A model generated the notes under the pieces. That model was not told the DNA's origin. It ran no database searches and saw nothing but the letters and a program-made list of their open reading frames with translations. 64,000 nucleotides of DNA from DASQFQ01 sp963802905 (GTDB lineage Bacteria; Actinomycetota; Thermoleophilia; Solirubrobacterales; Solirubrobacteraceae): NCBI GenBank assembly GCA_963802905.1, contig CAWDKH010000011.1:257680-321679 (forward strand). Direction: 5' to 3'. Below, in pieces: positions 21,009-29,184 of this stretch. Position 1 is the first letter of the stretch. Each line of letters starts with the position of its first letter. Position numbers and translations under genes: made by a program.

Positions 21009-21400
21009 ATGGGCTCGCTAACCGACTTCGAACGAGGGTTGCTGGCGGGCCTGCTGATCGGGGAGGGGCACTTCGGGGTCCATCGCGGTCGCGCGCATTT
21101 GGTCCTCGGGATGCAGCGTGCGCCATGAGCACGCTGCTTCGTCAGGGTGCAGGCACTCTTGCCGGGTGCGCGTTCTCTATGGGCCCTTACCACTAGCGAG
21201 GGCCGCTATTTCTACCGCCTCATCGTCCGTGGGAGCGGCTCTTCGCTCGCTGCTGGATATCTTCGACTCCCTCGAGTTTGAGACGGTGGTGTCCCGCACG
21301 TCGCAGGGCGGTATGCTGTCGATGCGAGAGGTCGCGGCGACGATGCGTGTGGCCGCTGCAAGGAGTCCACGGCGATCCGTTTCACGATTTACAGGGCCCC
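21009..21400 (+). pseudogene. LAGLIDADG-type endonuclease gene, broken
   Basis: Starts ATG at 21009: MGSLTDFERGLLAGLLIGEG then HFGVHRGRAHLVLGMQ, which holds a LAGLIDADG-like helix (LLAGLLIGEG) with its acidic residue. After this the frame shifts several times: VRHEH, then VQALLPGAR, then SEGRYFYRLIVRG, then AALRSLLDIFDSLEFE, then VAGRYA. Joined, these give one LAGLIDADG domain (~120 aa). No single frame runs through it; at least four breaks. Either genuine decay or the same indel problem as in neighbours. A single-motif protein of this size would act as a homodimer. No intron or intein is visible near it. The end is approximate. The interval jag-rsmG (20959-21497) otherwise holds nothing. Confidence 0.6.
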
Positions 21401-21497
21401 CCAAAACCCGACATTCCTACGAGCGATTTCGTCCGATCGCGGCCCGTTCGCATGCTTGCTGAGCGCACTGCTCGGATGCATCTAGGCGCCAACCGCG

Positions 21498-22094
21498 GTG
21501 CATGCGGTCGCCGAGGTCCGGAAAGTGCACATCGCGGATTCGCTTGTCGGCCTGGAACTTGAGGCGGTGCGCGAGGCGAGCCGGATCGTGGATCTCGGTT
21601 CAGGCGCCGGCCCTCCGGGGCTCGTTCTGGCGATCGCGCGGCCGGACGCGGAGGTCGTGCTCGTCGAGAGCGTCGGGAAGAAGTGCGCGTGGCTGCAGCG
21701 GACTGTCGAGGAACTGGGCGTGGAGAACGTCCGCGTCGCGTGCGCGCGGGCGGAGGAACTGGACGAAGCGCCGTTTGACGTGGTGACCGCGCGGGCGCTC
21801 GGCTCGCTGCCGGTGCTGTGCGAGTACGCGGCGCCGCTGCTGCGGGAGGGCGGGTCGTTGGTGGCGTGGAAGGGCGCGGTCGACGCGCAGGAGGAGGCCG
21901 ACGGGCTGCATGCCGCCGAGGTGCTCGGCCTCGAGCGGGTGGAAGTTCGTGCCGTGGAGCCGTACAAGGGCTCTGAGCGGCGGACTTTGCACGTCTTTCG
22001 CAAGATCGCGCCCACGCCGGCGGGGTATCCGCGGCGGCCGGGAATGGCCGCAAAACGCCCATTGACCGCGTCCGGCATCCGCCGAGGCCGCTAA
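21498..22094 (+). CDS. rsmG: 16S rRNA G527 methyltransferase RsmG (N-terminus broken)
   Basis: SAM-dependent methyltransferase that makes m7G527 of 16S rRNA. Conserved: VHIADSLVGLEL, SAM-binding IVDLGSGAGPPGLVLAIARP, VESVGKKCAWLQ, VTARALGSLPVL, LLREGGSLVAWKG. The GTG at 21498 leaves only ~10 residues before HIADSL, whereas RsmG normally has ~40. Just upstream a TAG interrupts LSALLGC...APTAV, which looks like the missing N-terminal part, so an indel near 21484 probably hides the true start around 21440. It sits before parA, the usual place. Loss of RsmG gives low-level streptomycin resistance, so an intact gene should be confirmed. Confidence 0.88.
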   Translation: MHAVAEVRKVHIADSLVGLELEAVREASRIVDLGSGAGPPGLVLAIARPDAEVVLVESVGKKCAWLQRTVEELGVENVRVACARAEELDEAPFDVVTARALGSLPVLCEYAAPLLREGGSLVAWKGAVDAQEEADGLHAAEVLGLERVEVRAVEPYKGSERRTLHVFRKIAPTPAGYPRRPGMAAKRPLTASGIRRGR

Positions 22095-22107
22095 TTTCGA
22101 AGGCGTC

Positions 22108-22866
22108 ATGGGCACCGTTTACGCAATCGCGAACCAGAAGGGCGGGGTGGGCAAGACCACTACCGCCGTCAACGTGGCGGCCTGCATCGCCGAGGCCGGC
22201 TACGAGACGCTGCTCGTCGACGCGGACCCGCAGGGCAACGCGACCACCGGGCTCGGGCTGTCGCGCGACGACGGTCCGGGGCTCTACGAGGTGCTCTCCG
22301 GCGACGTCACCGCCGCCGAGGCGGTCAAGCGCACGAACATCGACCACCTCTCGATGCTCGTGTCGACCCCCGACCTCGCCGGCGCGACGATGGAGCTGCC
22401 GCGGCTGCCCGGCTCCGAGGGCCGGATGCGCGACGCGCTGACGCAGATCCGCGGCGCCTACGCGTTCACGCTGCTCGACTGCCCGCCGTCGCTCGGGCCG
22501 CTCACCGTCAACGCGCTCGTCGCGGCCGACCGCGTGATCGTGCCGGTGCAGACGGAGTACTTCGCGCTCGAGGGGCTCGCCGGCCTGCTCGACACGCTCG
22601 GGCTGATCCAGCGCGAGCTCAACCCGCGGCTGACCATCGCCGGGATGCTGCTGACCATGCACGACGGGCGCACGAAGCTGGCGCAGGACGTCGAGGCCGA
22701 GGTCCGCAAGCACTTCCCGCAGCTCGTCTTCGACACGGTGATCCCCCGGAACGTCCGGCTCGGCGAGGCGCCGAGCTACGGCCGCCCTGTCATTCATCAC
22801 GATCCGCACTGCGCCGGTGCGGACGCGTATTTCTCGCTGGCCAAGGAGGTTGCACAGCGTGGCTGA
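22108..22866 (+). CDS. parA: Chromosome partitioning ATPase ParA (Soj)
   Basis: 252 aa. Deviant Walker A KGGVGKTTT near the N-terminus, VDADPQGNATTGLGL, Walker B LLDCPPSLGPLTVNAL, then VPVQTEYFALEGLAGLLDT: a complete ParA/Soj ATPase. It forms ATP-dependent dimers on the nucleoid and moves ParB-parS complexes. The 13-bp gap after rsmG and the 8-bp overlap with parB place it in an rsmG-parA-parB operon. Intact frame. Confidence 0.96.
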   Translation: MGTVYAIANQKGGVGKTTTAVNVAACIAEAGYETLLVDADPQGNATTGLGLSRDDGPGLYEVLSGDVTAAEAVKRTNIDHLSMLVSTPDLAGATMELPRLPGSEGRMRDALTQIRGAYAFTLLDCPPSLGPLTVNALVAADRVIVPVQTEYFALEGLAGLLDTLGLIQRELNPRLTIAGMLLTMHDGRTKLAQDVEAEVRKHFPQLVFDTVIPRNVRLGEAPSYGRPVIHHDPHCAGADAYFSLAKEVAQRG

Positions 22867-23752
22867 GCCCAGCCGTGGGATGGGCCGTGGACTTGCGGCC
22901 CTGTTGACGCCGAGCACGACGCAAGGAGGCGCCGGGGACCGGGATCTGCGCCAACTGCCCGTCGAGCTGATCTCGCCCAACCCGCGCCAGCCGCGCCGCG
23001 ACTTCGACGAGGAGGCGCTGCTCGCGCTGGCCGGCTCGCTCGGCGACCGCGGTGTGCTCCAGCCCGTGCTCGTGCGGCCGTCGACCGGCGGGACCTACGA
23101 GCTGATCGCCGGCGAGCGGCGCTGGCGCGCCGCGAAGCTCGCCGGGCTCGACACGATTCCGGCGCTCGTCCGCATCCACGATGACGCCGACTCGCTCGAG
23201 CTCGCGCTGATCGAGAACATGGCGCGCGAGGACCTCAACCCGGTTGAGGAGGCGCGTGCGTGCGCGCTGCTCGTCGAGGAGCTCGGGCTCACGCGCGAGG
23301 AGATCGGCCGCCGCGTCGGCCGCTCGCGCGTCGCGGTGTCGAACCTCCTGCGGCTGCTCGACCTGCCGGACGAGGCGCTCGAGATGCTCGCCCACGGCGA
23401 CCTCACCGAGGGCCACGGCCGCGCGATCCTGATGGCGGGCAACCACGACGACCGCCGCCGGCTCGCGCGCGCCGCGCTCGCCGAGGGCTGGAACGTCCGC
23501 CGCACCGAGGCCGAGGCGCGCGCCGCGTCCGAGGCCGCGCCGGACGACGGGCTCGTCCGCGCCCGCCGCGGCACGGTCCATCCCGACCAGGAGGCGGCCG
23601 CGTCGCGCCTGGGCGAGGCGTTCGGCCGCGCGCTCGGCGCAGACGTCAAGGTCACGCCCCGGGGCACGGGCTACAAGGTCGCGCTGACGTTCGAGTCGCT
23701 CGACGAGGCGCTCGAGCTGGCGTCGCGGATCGGGACGGCCGAGCCAGTCTAA
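22859..23752 (+). CDS. parB: Chromosome partitioning protein ParB (Spo0J)
   Basis: 297 aa. The GTG at 22859 is chosen because AAGGAGG lies 9 nt before it, within parA; an upstream ATG gives a non-ParB head. N-terminal GMGRGLAALL (ParA-contact basic segment), CTPase/nuclease-like domain IPVELISPNPRQPRRDF-type block, GERRWRAAK, ENMAREDLNPVEEA, then a helix-turn-helix (EEIGRRVGRSRVAVSNLLRL) that binds parS. C-terminal dimer domain present. No parS-like palindrome was located by eye in the flanks. Intact frame. Confidence 0.95.
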   Translation: MAEPSRGMGRGLAALLTPSTTQGGAGDRDLRQLPVELISPNPRQPRRDFDEEALLALAGSLGDRGVLQPVLVRPSTGGTYELIAGERRWRAAKLAGLDTIPALVRIHDDADSLELALIENMAREDLNPVEEARACALLVEELGLTREEIGRRVGRSRVAVSNLLRLLDLPDEALEMLAHGDLTEGHGRAILMAGNHDDRRRLARAALAEGWNVRRTEAEARAASEAAPDDGLVRARRGTVHPDQEAAASRLGEAFGRALGADVKVTPRGTGYKVALTFESLDEALELASRIGTAEPV

Positions 23753-23798
23753 TTGACGCCGTGTCGGCAAGGAACCGGCGCTATCATCGCGCCCCCGA

Positions 23799-23872
23799 GG
23801 GCGATTAGCTCAGTCGGTTAGAGCGCCTCTCTGATAAGGAGGAGGTCCCAGGTTCGAGTCCTGGATCGCCCA
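23799..23872 (+). tRNA. tRNA-Ile (GAT)
   Basis: 74 nt. Acceptor GGGCGAT pairs with ATCGCCC; the D arm contains AGCTCAGTCGGTTAGAGC; the anticodon loop CTGATAA gives GAT; the T arm has GGTTCGAGTCC. Discriminator A; CCA is not encoded. A TATCAT at 23782-23787 is a possible -10. It follows parB by 46 bp and is isolated from any rRNA operon. Confidence 0.97.
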
Positions 23873-23880
23873 TCGCCCGC

Positions 23881-23903
23881 GAGCCCTGCCACTGGCGGGG
23901 CTC
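23881..23903 (+). terminator. Terminator hairpin after tRNA-Ile
   Basis: GAGCCCTGCC, loop ACT, GGCGGGGCTC: 10-bp stem with one G-T pair, 8 bp after the tRNA. Followed by no T-tract. Confidence 0.6.
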
Positions 23904-23976
23904 CCTCGGTTAACGGCCCGAAGAAGCGCCCACCCCCAGGCCTATACTTGGCCGACCCGGAGCCCGAGGAGCTGTT

Positions 23977-24471
23977 TTGCAGGAGATGGTCATCTACGGC
24001 GTGAGCTTCGACATGGTCGGCAAACAGCCGATCGTGCTGCTCAAAGCCGTCGACACGAACAAGTTCCTCCCGATTTGGATCGGGCATCCCGAGGCCGCCG
24101 CGATCCTGATGAAGCTGCAGGGCGCGTCGACGCCGCGGCCGATGACGCACGACCTCCTGTTCGACATGCTCGCCGAGCTCGAGGTCGCCTGCACCCGCGT
24201 GTCGGTCACCGAGCTGCGGGAGAACACCTTCTACGCCTCGATCACGCTGTCGATCAACGGCCGCGAGGTCGAGATCGACTCGCGCCCGAGCGACGCGCTC
24301 GCGCTCGCCGTCCGCTCCGGCGCGCCGATCTTCGCCGCCGAGGACGTGATCGCCGAGTCCGCGATCGAGTTCGAGCACGAGGTCGAGGACACCGAAGAGG
24401 TCGTGGACAAGTTCAAGGAGTTCCTCGACAACGTCACTCCCGAGGACTTCCAGGCCGGCGAAGAGCAGTAG
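23977..24471 (+). CDS. Bifunctional nuclease domain protein (DUF151)
   Basis: 164 aa. DUF151/BFN family: VSFDMVGKQPIVLLKAVDTN, LPIWIGHPEAAAILMKLQG, RPMTHDL and EIDSRPSDALALAVRSGAPI. Plant and bacterial members have reported RNase/DNase activity, but the role in actinobacteria is unclear. The C-terminal ~40 residues are acidic and helical. TTG at 23977 is taken as start because GAGGAG lies 5 nt before it; ATG at 23986 is the alternative. A TATACT element lies at 23942-23947, giving a ~28-nt leader. Confidence 0.88.
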   Translation: MQEMVIYGVSFDMVGKQPIVLLKAVDTNKFLPIWIGHPEAAAILMKLQGASTPRPMTHDLLFDMLAELEVACTRVSVTELRENTFYASITLSINGREVEIDSRPSDALALAVRSGAPIFAAEDVIAESAIEFEHEVEDTEEVVDKFKEFLDNVTPEDFQAGEEQ

Positions 24472-24550
24472 CTCTTTGGCTTTGGTTGGTTGATGGCGCC
24501 GCCGCCGAACGTCAACGGCGGCTGGGTAGGGGTCGGGTCCAGGTTTGGAG

Positions 24551-24666
24551 GCGGCATTTCGTTCCTCTCGAGCGGCCTCGGTGGGTCAGGGGAACGTTAG
24601 GTGCCCTATAGCGCGCGTTTCGTTCCCCTCGAGCGCGATCCGGCGTTGAAAGGAACGAAATGCCGC
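24551..24666. repeat. Nested direct and inverted repeats around TTTCGTTCC
   Basis: GCGGCATTTCGTTCCT (24551-24566) is repeated exactly in reverse complement at 24651-24666. Between them a third copy, TTTCGTTCCCCTCGAGCG (24618-24635), is a 17/18 direct repeat of 24557-24574, and AGGGGAACG (24588-24596) is the reverse complement of 24621-24629. The 256-bp gap between the convergent DUF151 and ddl genes contains no recognisable gene. Could be a terminator cluster, a REP-like element or a protein-binding array. Confidence 0.6.
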
Positions 24667-24727
24667 CGCCGCGGCACCCCGCCGCGCGGTCGGTCCCCTC
24701 GCTTCCCTACCCAGCGCAGTTGACGTT

Positions 24728-25681
24728 CTACGCCGGCGCACGCGCGAGCGCGAGGTCGAGCACCCGCTCGATCAGCGCGTCGAAGGAGATCCCCGCGGCC
24801 TCGGCGGCCTGGGGAAGCAGCGAGGTCTCGGTCAGCCCGGGGATCGCGTTGGCCTCGAGCACCGCGAGCTCGCCGGTCGACTCCTCGAGCATGAGGTCGA
24901 CGCGGGCGAAGCCGTAGCACCCGAGCAGCCGGTAGACCGCGACCGCCAGCTCCTGCGCGCGCTGGGTTGCCTCGGCGCCCACCTCCGCAGGGCACCGGAA
25001 ATCGGTGCGCCCAATCTGGTAGCGGGCCTCGAAGTCGTAGAAGTCGTCGTCGTGGGGGATCGCCTCGACCAGCGGGAGCGCCTCAGGACCGTCGGGGCCC
25101 TCGATCACCGACACCGCGAGGTCGCGGCCCGCGACGTGGCGCTCGAGCAGGACCTTGGTGTCGTACGAGAACGCCGCCACCAAAGCGCCCGGGACGTCGC
25201 CCGCCGACGCCGCGAACTTGATCCCCAGCGCGGAGCCCTGGCCGGCCGGCTTGACGACGATCGGGAAGTCGAGCCGCGCCTCGATCGCCGGCAGCGCCTT
25301 CGCGGCTCCGAGGTCTCGGAACGCGGTCTCGGAGAACGCGTAGAAGTCGGGCGTCGGGATGCCGGCGTCGCGCATCGCGTGCTTGGCGATCACCTTGTCC
25401 ATGCAGCGGATGCACGCCGCGGGCCCGCTCCCCGTGTAGGGCAGCCCGACGAGCTCGAGCAGCTCCTGCACCGTCCCGTCCTCGCCGCCGCGCCCGTGCA
25501 GCGCGACGAAGGCGACGTCCGCGTTCGCCTCCTCCAGCCGCTCGACGAGGTCCGGGCCGACGTCGATCTCGGCGACGTCGTGGCCGAGGCGCTCCAACGC
25601 GTCCTGCACCTGGGCTGCGGAGCGGAGCGAGACCTGGCGCTCGAGCGAGCGGCCGCCCTTGAGGAGGGCGACCCGGCTCAT
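24728..25681 (-). CDS. ddl: D-alanine--D-alanine ligase
   Basis: 317 aa. ATP-grasp enzyme joining two D-Ala for peptidoglycan. N-terminal VALLKGGRSLERQVSLRSAA, ALHGRGGEDGTVQELLELVG, PYTGSGPAACIRCMDKVIAK; ATP-grasp lysines in FPIVVKPAGQGSALGIKF; C-terminal metal site LAVLEANAIPGLTETSLLPQ (the N-E-x-N-x-x-P-G type motif). It starts at ATG 25681 overlapping the aminotransferase stop by 4 nt. Intact frame. It could act on D-Ala-D-Ala; no evidence for the D-Lac type was assessed. Confidence 0.92.
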   Translation of the reverse strand: MSRVALLKGGRSLERQVSLRSAAQVQDALERLGHDVAEIDVGPDLVERLEEANADVAFVALHGRGGEDGTVQELLELVGLPYTGSGPAACIRCMDKVIAKHAMRDAGIPTPDFYAFSETAFRDLGAAKALPAIEARLDFPIVVKPAGQGSALGIKFAASAGDVPGALVAAFSYDTKVLLERHVAGRDLAVSVIEGPDGPEALPLVEAIPHDDDFYDFEARYQIGRTDFRCPAEVGAEATQRAQELAVAVYRLLGCYGFARVDLMLEESTGELAVLEANAIPGLTETSLLPQAAEAAGISFDALIERVLDLALARAPA

Positions 25682-27081
25682 TGCGCCCGCCGCCGCAGCG
25701 GAAGCACGTTCGGACCAGGCTCCTCGGAGGGCTCGGCGGCCGGCCGGGCGCGGGGCTTCGCCGGCTCCGCGCCGGTCAGCGTCCCGTACAGCGCGACCTG
25801 CTCGGCGATGACCTTGCCGATCCGCCGCACGCCCTCGCGGATGTCGTCCTCGCCGACGCCGGAGAAGTTCAGCCGCATCGACGAGCCGCCGCGCCCGTCG
25901 AGGTACGCGGCGCGGCCGGGCACGAACGCGACGTTCTCCTCCCGCAGCGCGCGCGCCAGCAGGTCGGTCGTGTCGATGTAGTCGGGCAGCGTCGCCCAGA
26001 TGAACAGCCCGCCCTCCGGGCGCGTCCACGTCGCCTCGCGCGGGAAGTACTCGGCGAGCGCGGCGAGCATCGTGTCGCGCCGCCCCCGGTAGAGCTCGGT
26101 CAGCGTGCCGAGGTAGCGGCGCCAGTCGCGGTCGGCGAAATAGGCGAGCACGAAATGCTGCGACAGCGACGACGGGCACAGGTCGACGCTGCCCTTGCCG
26201 AGGTTCATCTTCTCCAGCACGGGCCGCGGCGCGGCGCTCCAGCCGAGCCGCAGCCCGGGCGAGAGGATCTTCGAGAACGTCCCCAGGTAGATGACGTACT
26301 CGCCGCCGTCGAGCGAGTACAGCGTCGGCTGCGGCTCGCCCTCGTAGCGCAGCAGCCCGTACGGGTTGTCCTCGAGCACGAGCAGCTCGCGGCGCTTGGC
26401 GACGTCGACCAGCCGCCGCCGGCGCTCCAGCGAGAGCGTGACGCCGCCGGGGTTCTGGAACGAGGGGACGGTGTAGATGAACTTCGGCACGCGTCCCTCG
26501 GCGTCGAGGCGGTCGAGCGCCTCCTCCATCAGGTCGACGCGCATGCCCTGGTCGTCGAGCTCGATCTGCACGACGTCCGCCTCGTAGGAGCCGAACACCG
26601 GCACCGCTCCCGGGTAGGTCGGCGCCTCGGCGATCACGACGTCGCCGGGGTCGAGCAGCGTCTTGCAGACGAGGTCGATCACCTGCTGGCCGCCGGTGGT
26701 GACGAGGATGTCGGCCGGCTCGAGCTCCATGCCCTCGGCCTCCATCACCTGCACGATGCACTCCTTCAGGGCGTCGAGCCCCTCGGTCGGCCCGTACTGC
26801 AGCGCGGCGGCGCTCGAGTCGACGGCGACCCGTGCCATCAGCGCCGCGAAGTCCTCGGCCGGGAACGTGCTCGTGTCCGGCAGGCCGCCGGCCAGCGAGA
26901 TGACCTCGGGCCGCGCGGTCACCGCCATCAGGTCGCGCATCGCCGATGAGGTCATCGACTGCGTGCGCTTGGCGAAGAGTCCGGCGTAGCGCTCGAGGTC
27001 GCGGGTCGTGGAGCGGGGGGCGCCCACCCTGCGTGGTTCGCCGCCGCCGCCCGAGCCCCTTGGCGTCTCGTCTAAGGTCAC
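25678..27081 (-). CDS. PLP-dependent aminotransferase, class I/II (2-aminoadipate/valine type)
   Basis: 467 aa, GTG start. Fold-type I enzyme: VISLAGGLPDTSTFPAEDF, LQYGPTEGLDALKE, VTTGGQQVIDLVCKTLLDPG, VPSFQNPGGVTLSLERRRRL, LEDNPYGLLRY and PLP lysine YLGTFSKILSPGLRLGW. The pattern matches stand-alone enzymes related to MocR C-terminal domains and LysN-type aminotransferases; there is no GntR head. The ~40-residue N-terminal and the C-terminal Pro/Ala/Arg-rich tail are extra. Coupling with ddl by 4-nt overlap hints at amino-acid supply for the wall, but this is inference. It is divergent from DUF4126 with 19 bp between starts. Confidence 0.85.
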   Translation of the reverse strand: MTLDETPRGSGGGGEPRRVGAPRSTTRDLERYAGLFAKRTQSMTSSAMRDLMAVTARPEVISLAGGLPDTSTFPAEDFAALMARVAVDSSAAALQYGPTEGLDALKECIVQVMEAEGMELEPADILVTTGGQQVIDLVCKTLLDPGDVVIAEAPTYPGAVPVFGSYEADVVQIELDDQGMRVDLMEEALDRLDAEGRVPKFIYTVPSFQNPGGVTLSLERRRRLVDVAKRRELLVLEDNPYGLLRYEGEPQPTLYSLDGGEYVIYLGTFSKILSPGLRLGWSAAPRPVLEKMNLGKGSVDLCPSSLSQHFVLAYFADRDWRRYLGTLTELYRGRRDTMLAALAEYFPREATWTRPEGGLFIWATLPDYIDTTDLLARALREENVAFVPGRAAYLDGRGGSSMRLNFSGVGEDDIREGVRRIGKVIAEQVALYGTLTGAEPAKPRARPAAEPSEEPGPNVLPLRRRAQ

Positions 27082-27100
27082 CCGCCGGGAACGCTAGAGC

Positions 27101-27691
27101 ATGGACTTGGCCTTCGATCTCCTTATGGCTGCGGGCATCGCCGCCGGCATCGGCATCCGGCCCTTCCTGCCGGTGCTGCTCGTCGGCGCGCTCGCCGCCG
27201 GCGACATCGGCGTCGATTTCGACGGCACCGACTTCGCCTTCCTCGAGCAGGCGGCGCTGCTGGCGGTCGTGGTCGTGCTGCTCGCACTCTCGATCTACCT
27301 GGTCCGCCGCGCCGGGCCCGGCGCTCTCGAGGTTCAGCCGTGGGCCTACCTGTTCGGCACCTTCGCCGTCGTGATGGGGATCCTCTACGCGGCCGGCGTG
27401 ATGGCTGAGGACGACGAGAACATCGTCCCCGGGATCATCGTGGGCACGTTGTGCGCCGGCCTCGGCCTCGTCGTCGCGCGCGACCTGCTGTCGCGAACCC
27501 GCAAGCGCCTCGACGCCGACGCCGCCAACGCGCTGCCGCTCTACGCCGAGGGCGCGGGGATGCTTGCCGCCGGCGTCTCGGTGCTGTTCCCGCCGCTCGC
27601 GATCCTCGTGATCGGCGGGCTGCTCGCGCTCCTGCTGGGCGGCCGCCGCCGTGCCGGCGAGAAGTACGCCGGCCTGCGCATCCTGCGATGA
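27101..27691 (+). CDS. DUF4126 family membrane protein
   Basis: 196 aa with about five membrane helices (LLMAAGIAAGIGIRPFLPVL, AALLAVVVVLLALSIYLV, GTFAVVMGILYAAGVM, GLGLVVARDLL, ILVIGGLLALLL). It resembles DUF4126, a family of unknown function. Its stop overlaps the next start by 4 nt, so it is co-translated with the phosphodiesterase gene. Confidence 0.7.
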   Translation: MDLAFDLLMAAGIAAGIGIRPFLPVLLVGALAAGDIGVDFDGTDFAFLEQAALLAVVVVLLALSIYLVRRAGPGALEVQPWAYLFGTFAVVMGILYAAGVMAEDDENIVPGIIVGTLCAGLGLVVARDLLSRTRKRLDADAANALPLYAEGAGMLAAGVSVLFPPLAILVIGGLLALLLGGRRRAGEKYAGLRILR

Positions 27692-29184
27692 GCGCAGGCG
27701 GGGCGCAGCCGAAGAAGCTCGTCCTCACCGTCATCGACGCCATGAAGCCCGCGATGCTCGAGCGGGCAGTCAACACCGGGCGTGCGCCGGCGCTCAAGCT
27801 GCTGATCGAGCACGGCGCGATGGTCGACGACTGCGTCGCGGCGTTCCCCTCGGTGACGCCCGTGTGCGCCGCGAGCATCGCCACCGGGGTCGGCCCCGAC
27901 CAGCACGACATCCCGTCGATGAACTGGTACCACCGCGGCGAGGGGCGCTACGTCGAGTACGGCACGAGCTTCAAGGCCTCGCAGACCTTCGGCTTCAAGC
28001 GCTCGCTCACCGACACGATCTACAACATGAACCTCGAGCACCTGTCGAAGGACGTCAAGACGGTGTTCGAGTCGCTCGACGACGAGGACATCCGCACCGC
28101 CGGCACGACGTACCTGATGTACCGCGGGCGCCACCGCCACGAGGTGACGAGCGACACCGCACTGACCCGCCTCGCCTCGACGGTCTTCCGCCACGCCGTC
28201 TACGGGCCGCGGGAGTTCTTCTACGCGGACATCTTCGCCTCGCGCAAGACGGGCTGCCGCGCCCAGCTCGGCCTGCCGGGACAGCGCGACCAGCACGCCG
28301 GCTGCGTCGGCGCGCAGCTGGTCGAGGAGGACCTGTTCGACTTCCTCCTGCTGTCGCTGCCTGACAACGACACGCACTCGCACAAGAACGGGCCGTTCGC
28401 CCAGGTGTCCTCGATCGCCGCGGCCGACAAGCAGATCGAGCGCCTGATGCACGCCGCGGGCGGCCCGGAGGCGTTCCTCGAGGACTACGCGATGATCGTC
28501 TGCTCCGACCACTCGCAATCGCAGGTCGAGCGCGAGATCGACGTGTTCAAGGCGTTCGACGGATTCGGCCTCGAGCCGCCGATGCCCACGCGCGTGCGCC
28601 GCGACGGCGAGCCGCCGGAGATCGCGGTCTGCCCGTCCTCGCGCTCCGCGCAGGTCTACGTGCTCGACCGCGAGCGCCGCGCCGAGCTGATCCCGCGCAT
28701 CGAGCGCACGGCACTGGCGCTCGAGGGCGTCGACCTCGTCATGCATCTCACCGACCACCCGGACGGCGAGGCGGCGATCCGCGGCGAGCGCGGCGAGCTG
28801 CGCTTCATGCACGGCGGCGAGCTGAGCGACCGCCGCGGCGAGCGCTGGAGCGTCGACGGCGACCTCTCGCTGCTCGGGCTCTCGGTCAAGGACGGCGTGC
28901 TGTTCTCCGCCACCTACCCCGACGCGCTCGGGCGCGTGTGGTCGGCGCTGCGCTGCCGGACGGCGGCGGAGGTGCTGCTGTCGGCCAAGCCCGGCTACGA
29001 GTTCGTCGACTGGGGCGGCGACCACCACGTCGGCGGCGGCTCCCACGGCTCCTTGCACGCCAACGACTCGCTGGGCACGCTGCTGTGGTGCGGCACGGGG
29101 CCGGACAGCGCGGACGCGAAGCCGCAGTGGTCGCTGCGCGACATCGTGCCGATGGTGCGCGAGCACTTCGGCGTCGCGGCGTGA
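27688..29184 (+). CDS. Alkaline phosphatase superfamily protein (nucleotide pyrophosphatase/phosphodiesterase type)
   Basis: 498 aa. Metal and nucleophile motifs: VIDAMKPAML (first Asp), SVTPVCAASIATG (Thr nucleophile), LPDNDTHSHKNGP (Asp and His) and CSDHSQS (Asp-His), then the late GDHHVGGGSHGSLH His. This is the NPP/type I phosphodiesterase branch. No signal peptide is seen, so it is probably cytoplasmic. It lies between two membrane-protein genes and overlaps each by 4 nt; the three probably act together on a membrane-linked phosphoester, such as a polyprenyl-phosphate sugar. Substrate unknown. Confidence 0.85.
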   Translation: MSAGGAQPKKLVLTVIDAMKPAMLERAVNTGRAPALKLLIEHGAMVDDCVAAFPSVTPVCAASIATGVGPDQHDIPSMNWYHRGEGRYVEYGTSFKASQTFGFKRSLTDTIYNMNLEHLSKDVKTVFESLDDEDIRTAGTTYLMYRGRHRHEVTSDTALTRLASTVFRHAVYGPREFFYADIFASRKTGCRAQLGLPGQRDQHAGCVGAQLVEEDLFDFLLLSLPDNDTHSHKNGPFAQVSSIAAADKQIERLMHAAGGPEAFLEDYAMIVCSDHSQSQVEREIDVFKAFDGFGLEPPMPTRVRRDGEPPEIAVCPSSRSAQVYVLDRERRAELIPRIERTALALEGVDLVMHLTDHPDGEAAIRGERGELRFMHGGELSDRRGERWSVDGDLSLLGLSVKDGVLFSATYPDALGRVWSALRCRTAAEVLLSAKPGYEFVDWGGDHHVGGGSHGSLHANDSLGTLLWCGTGPDSADAKPQWSLRDIVPMVREHFGVAA

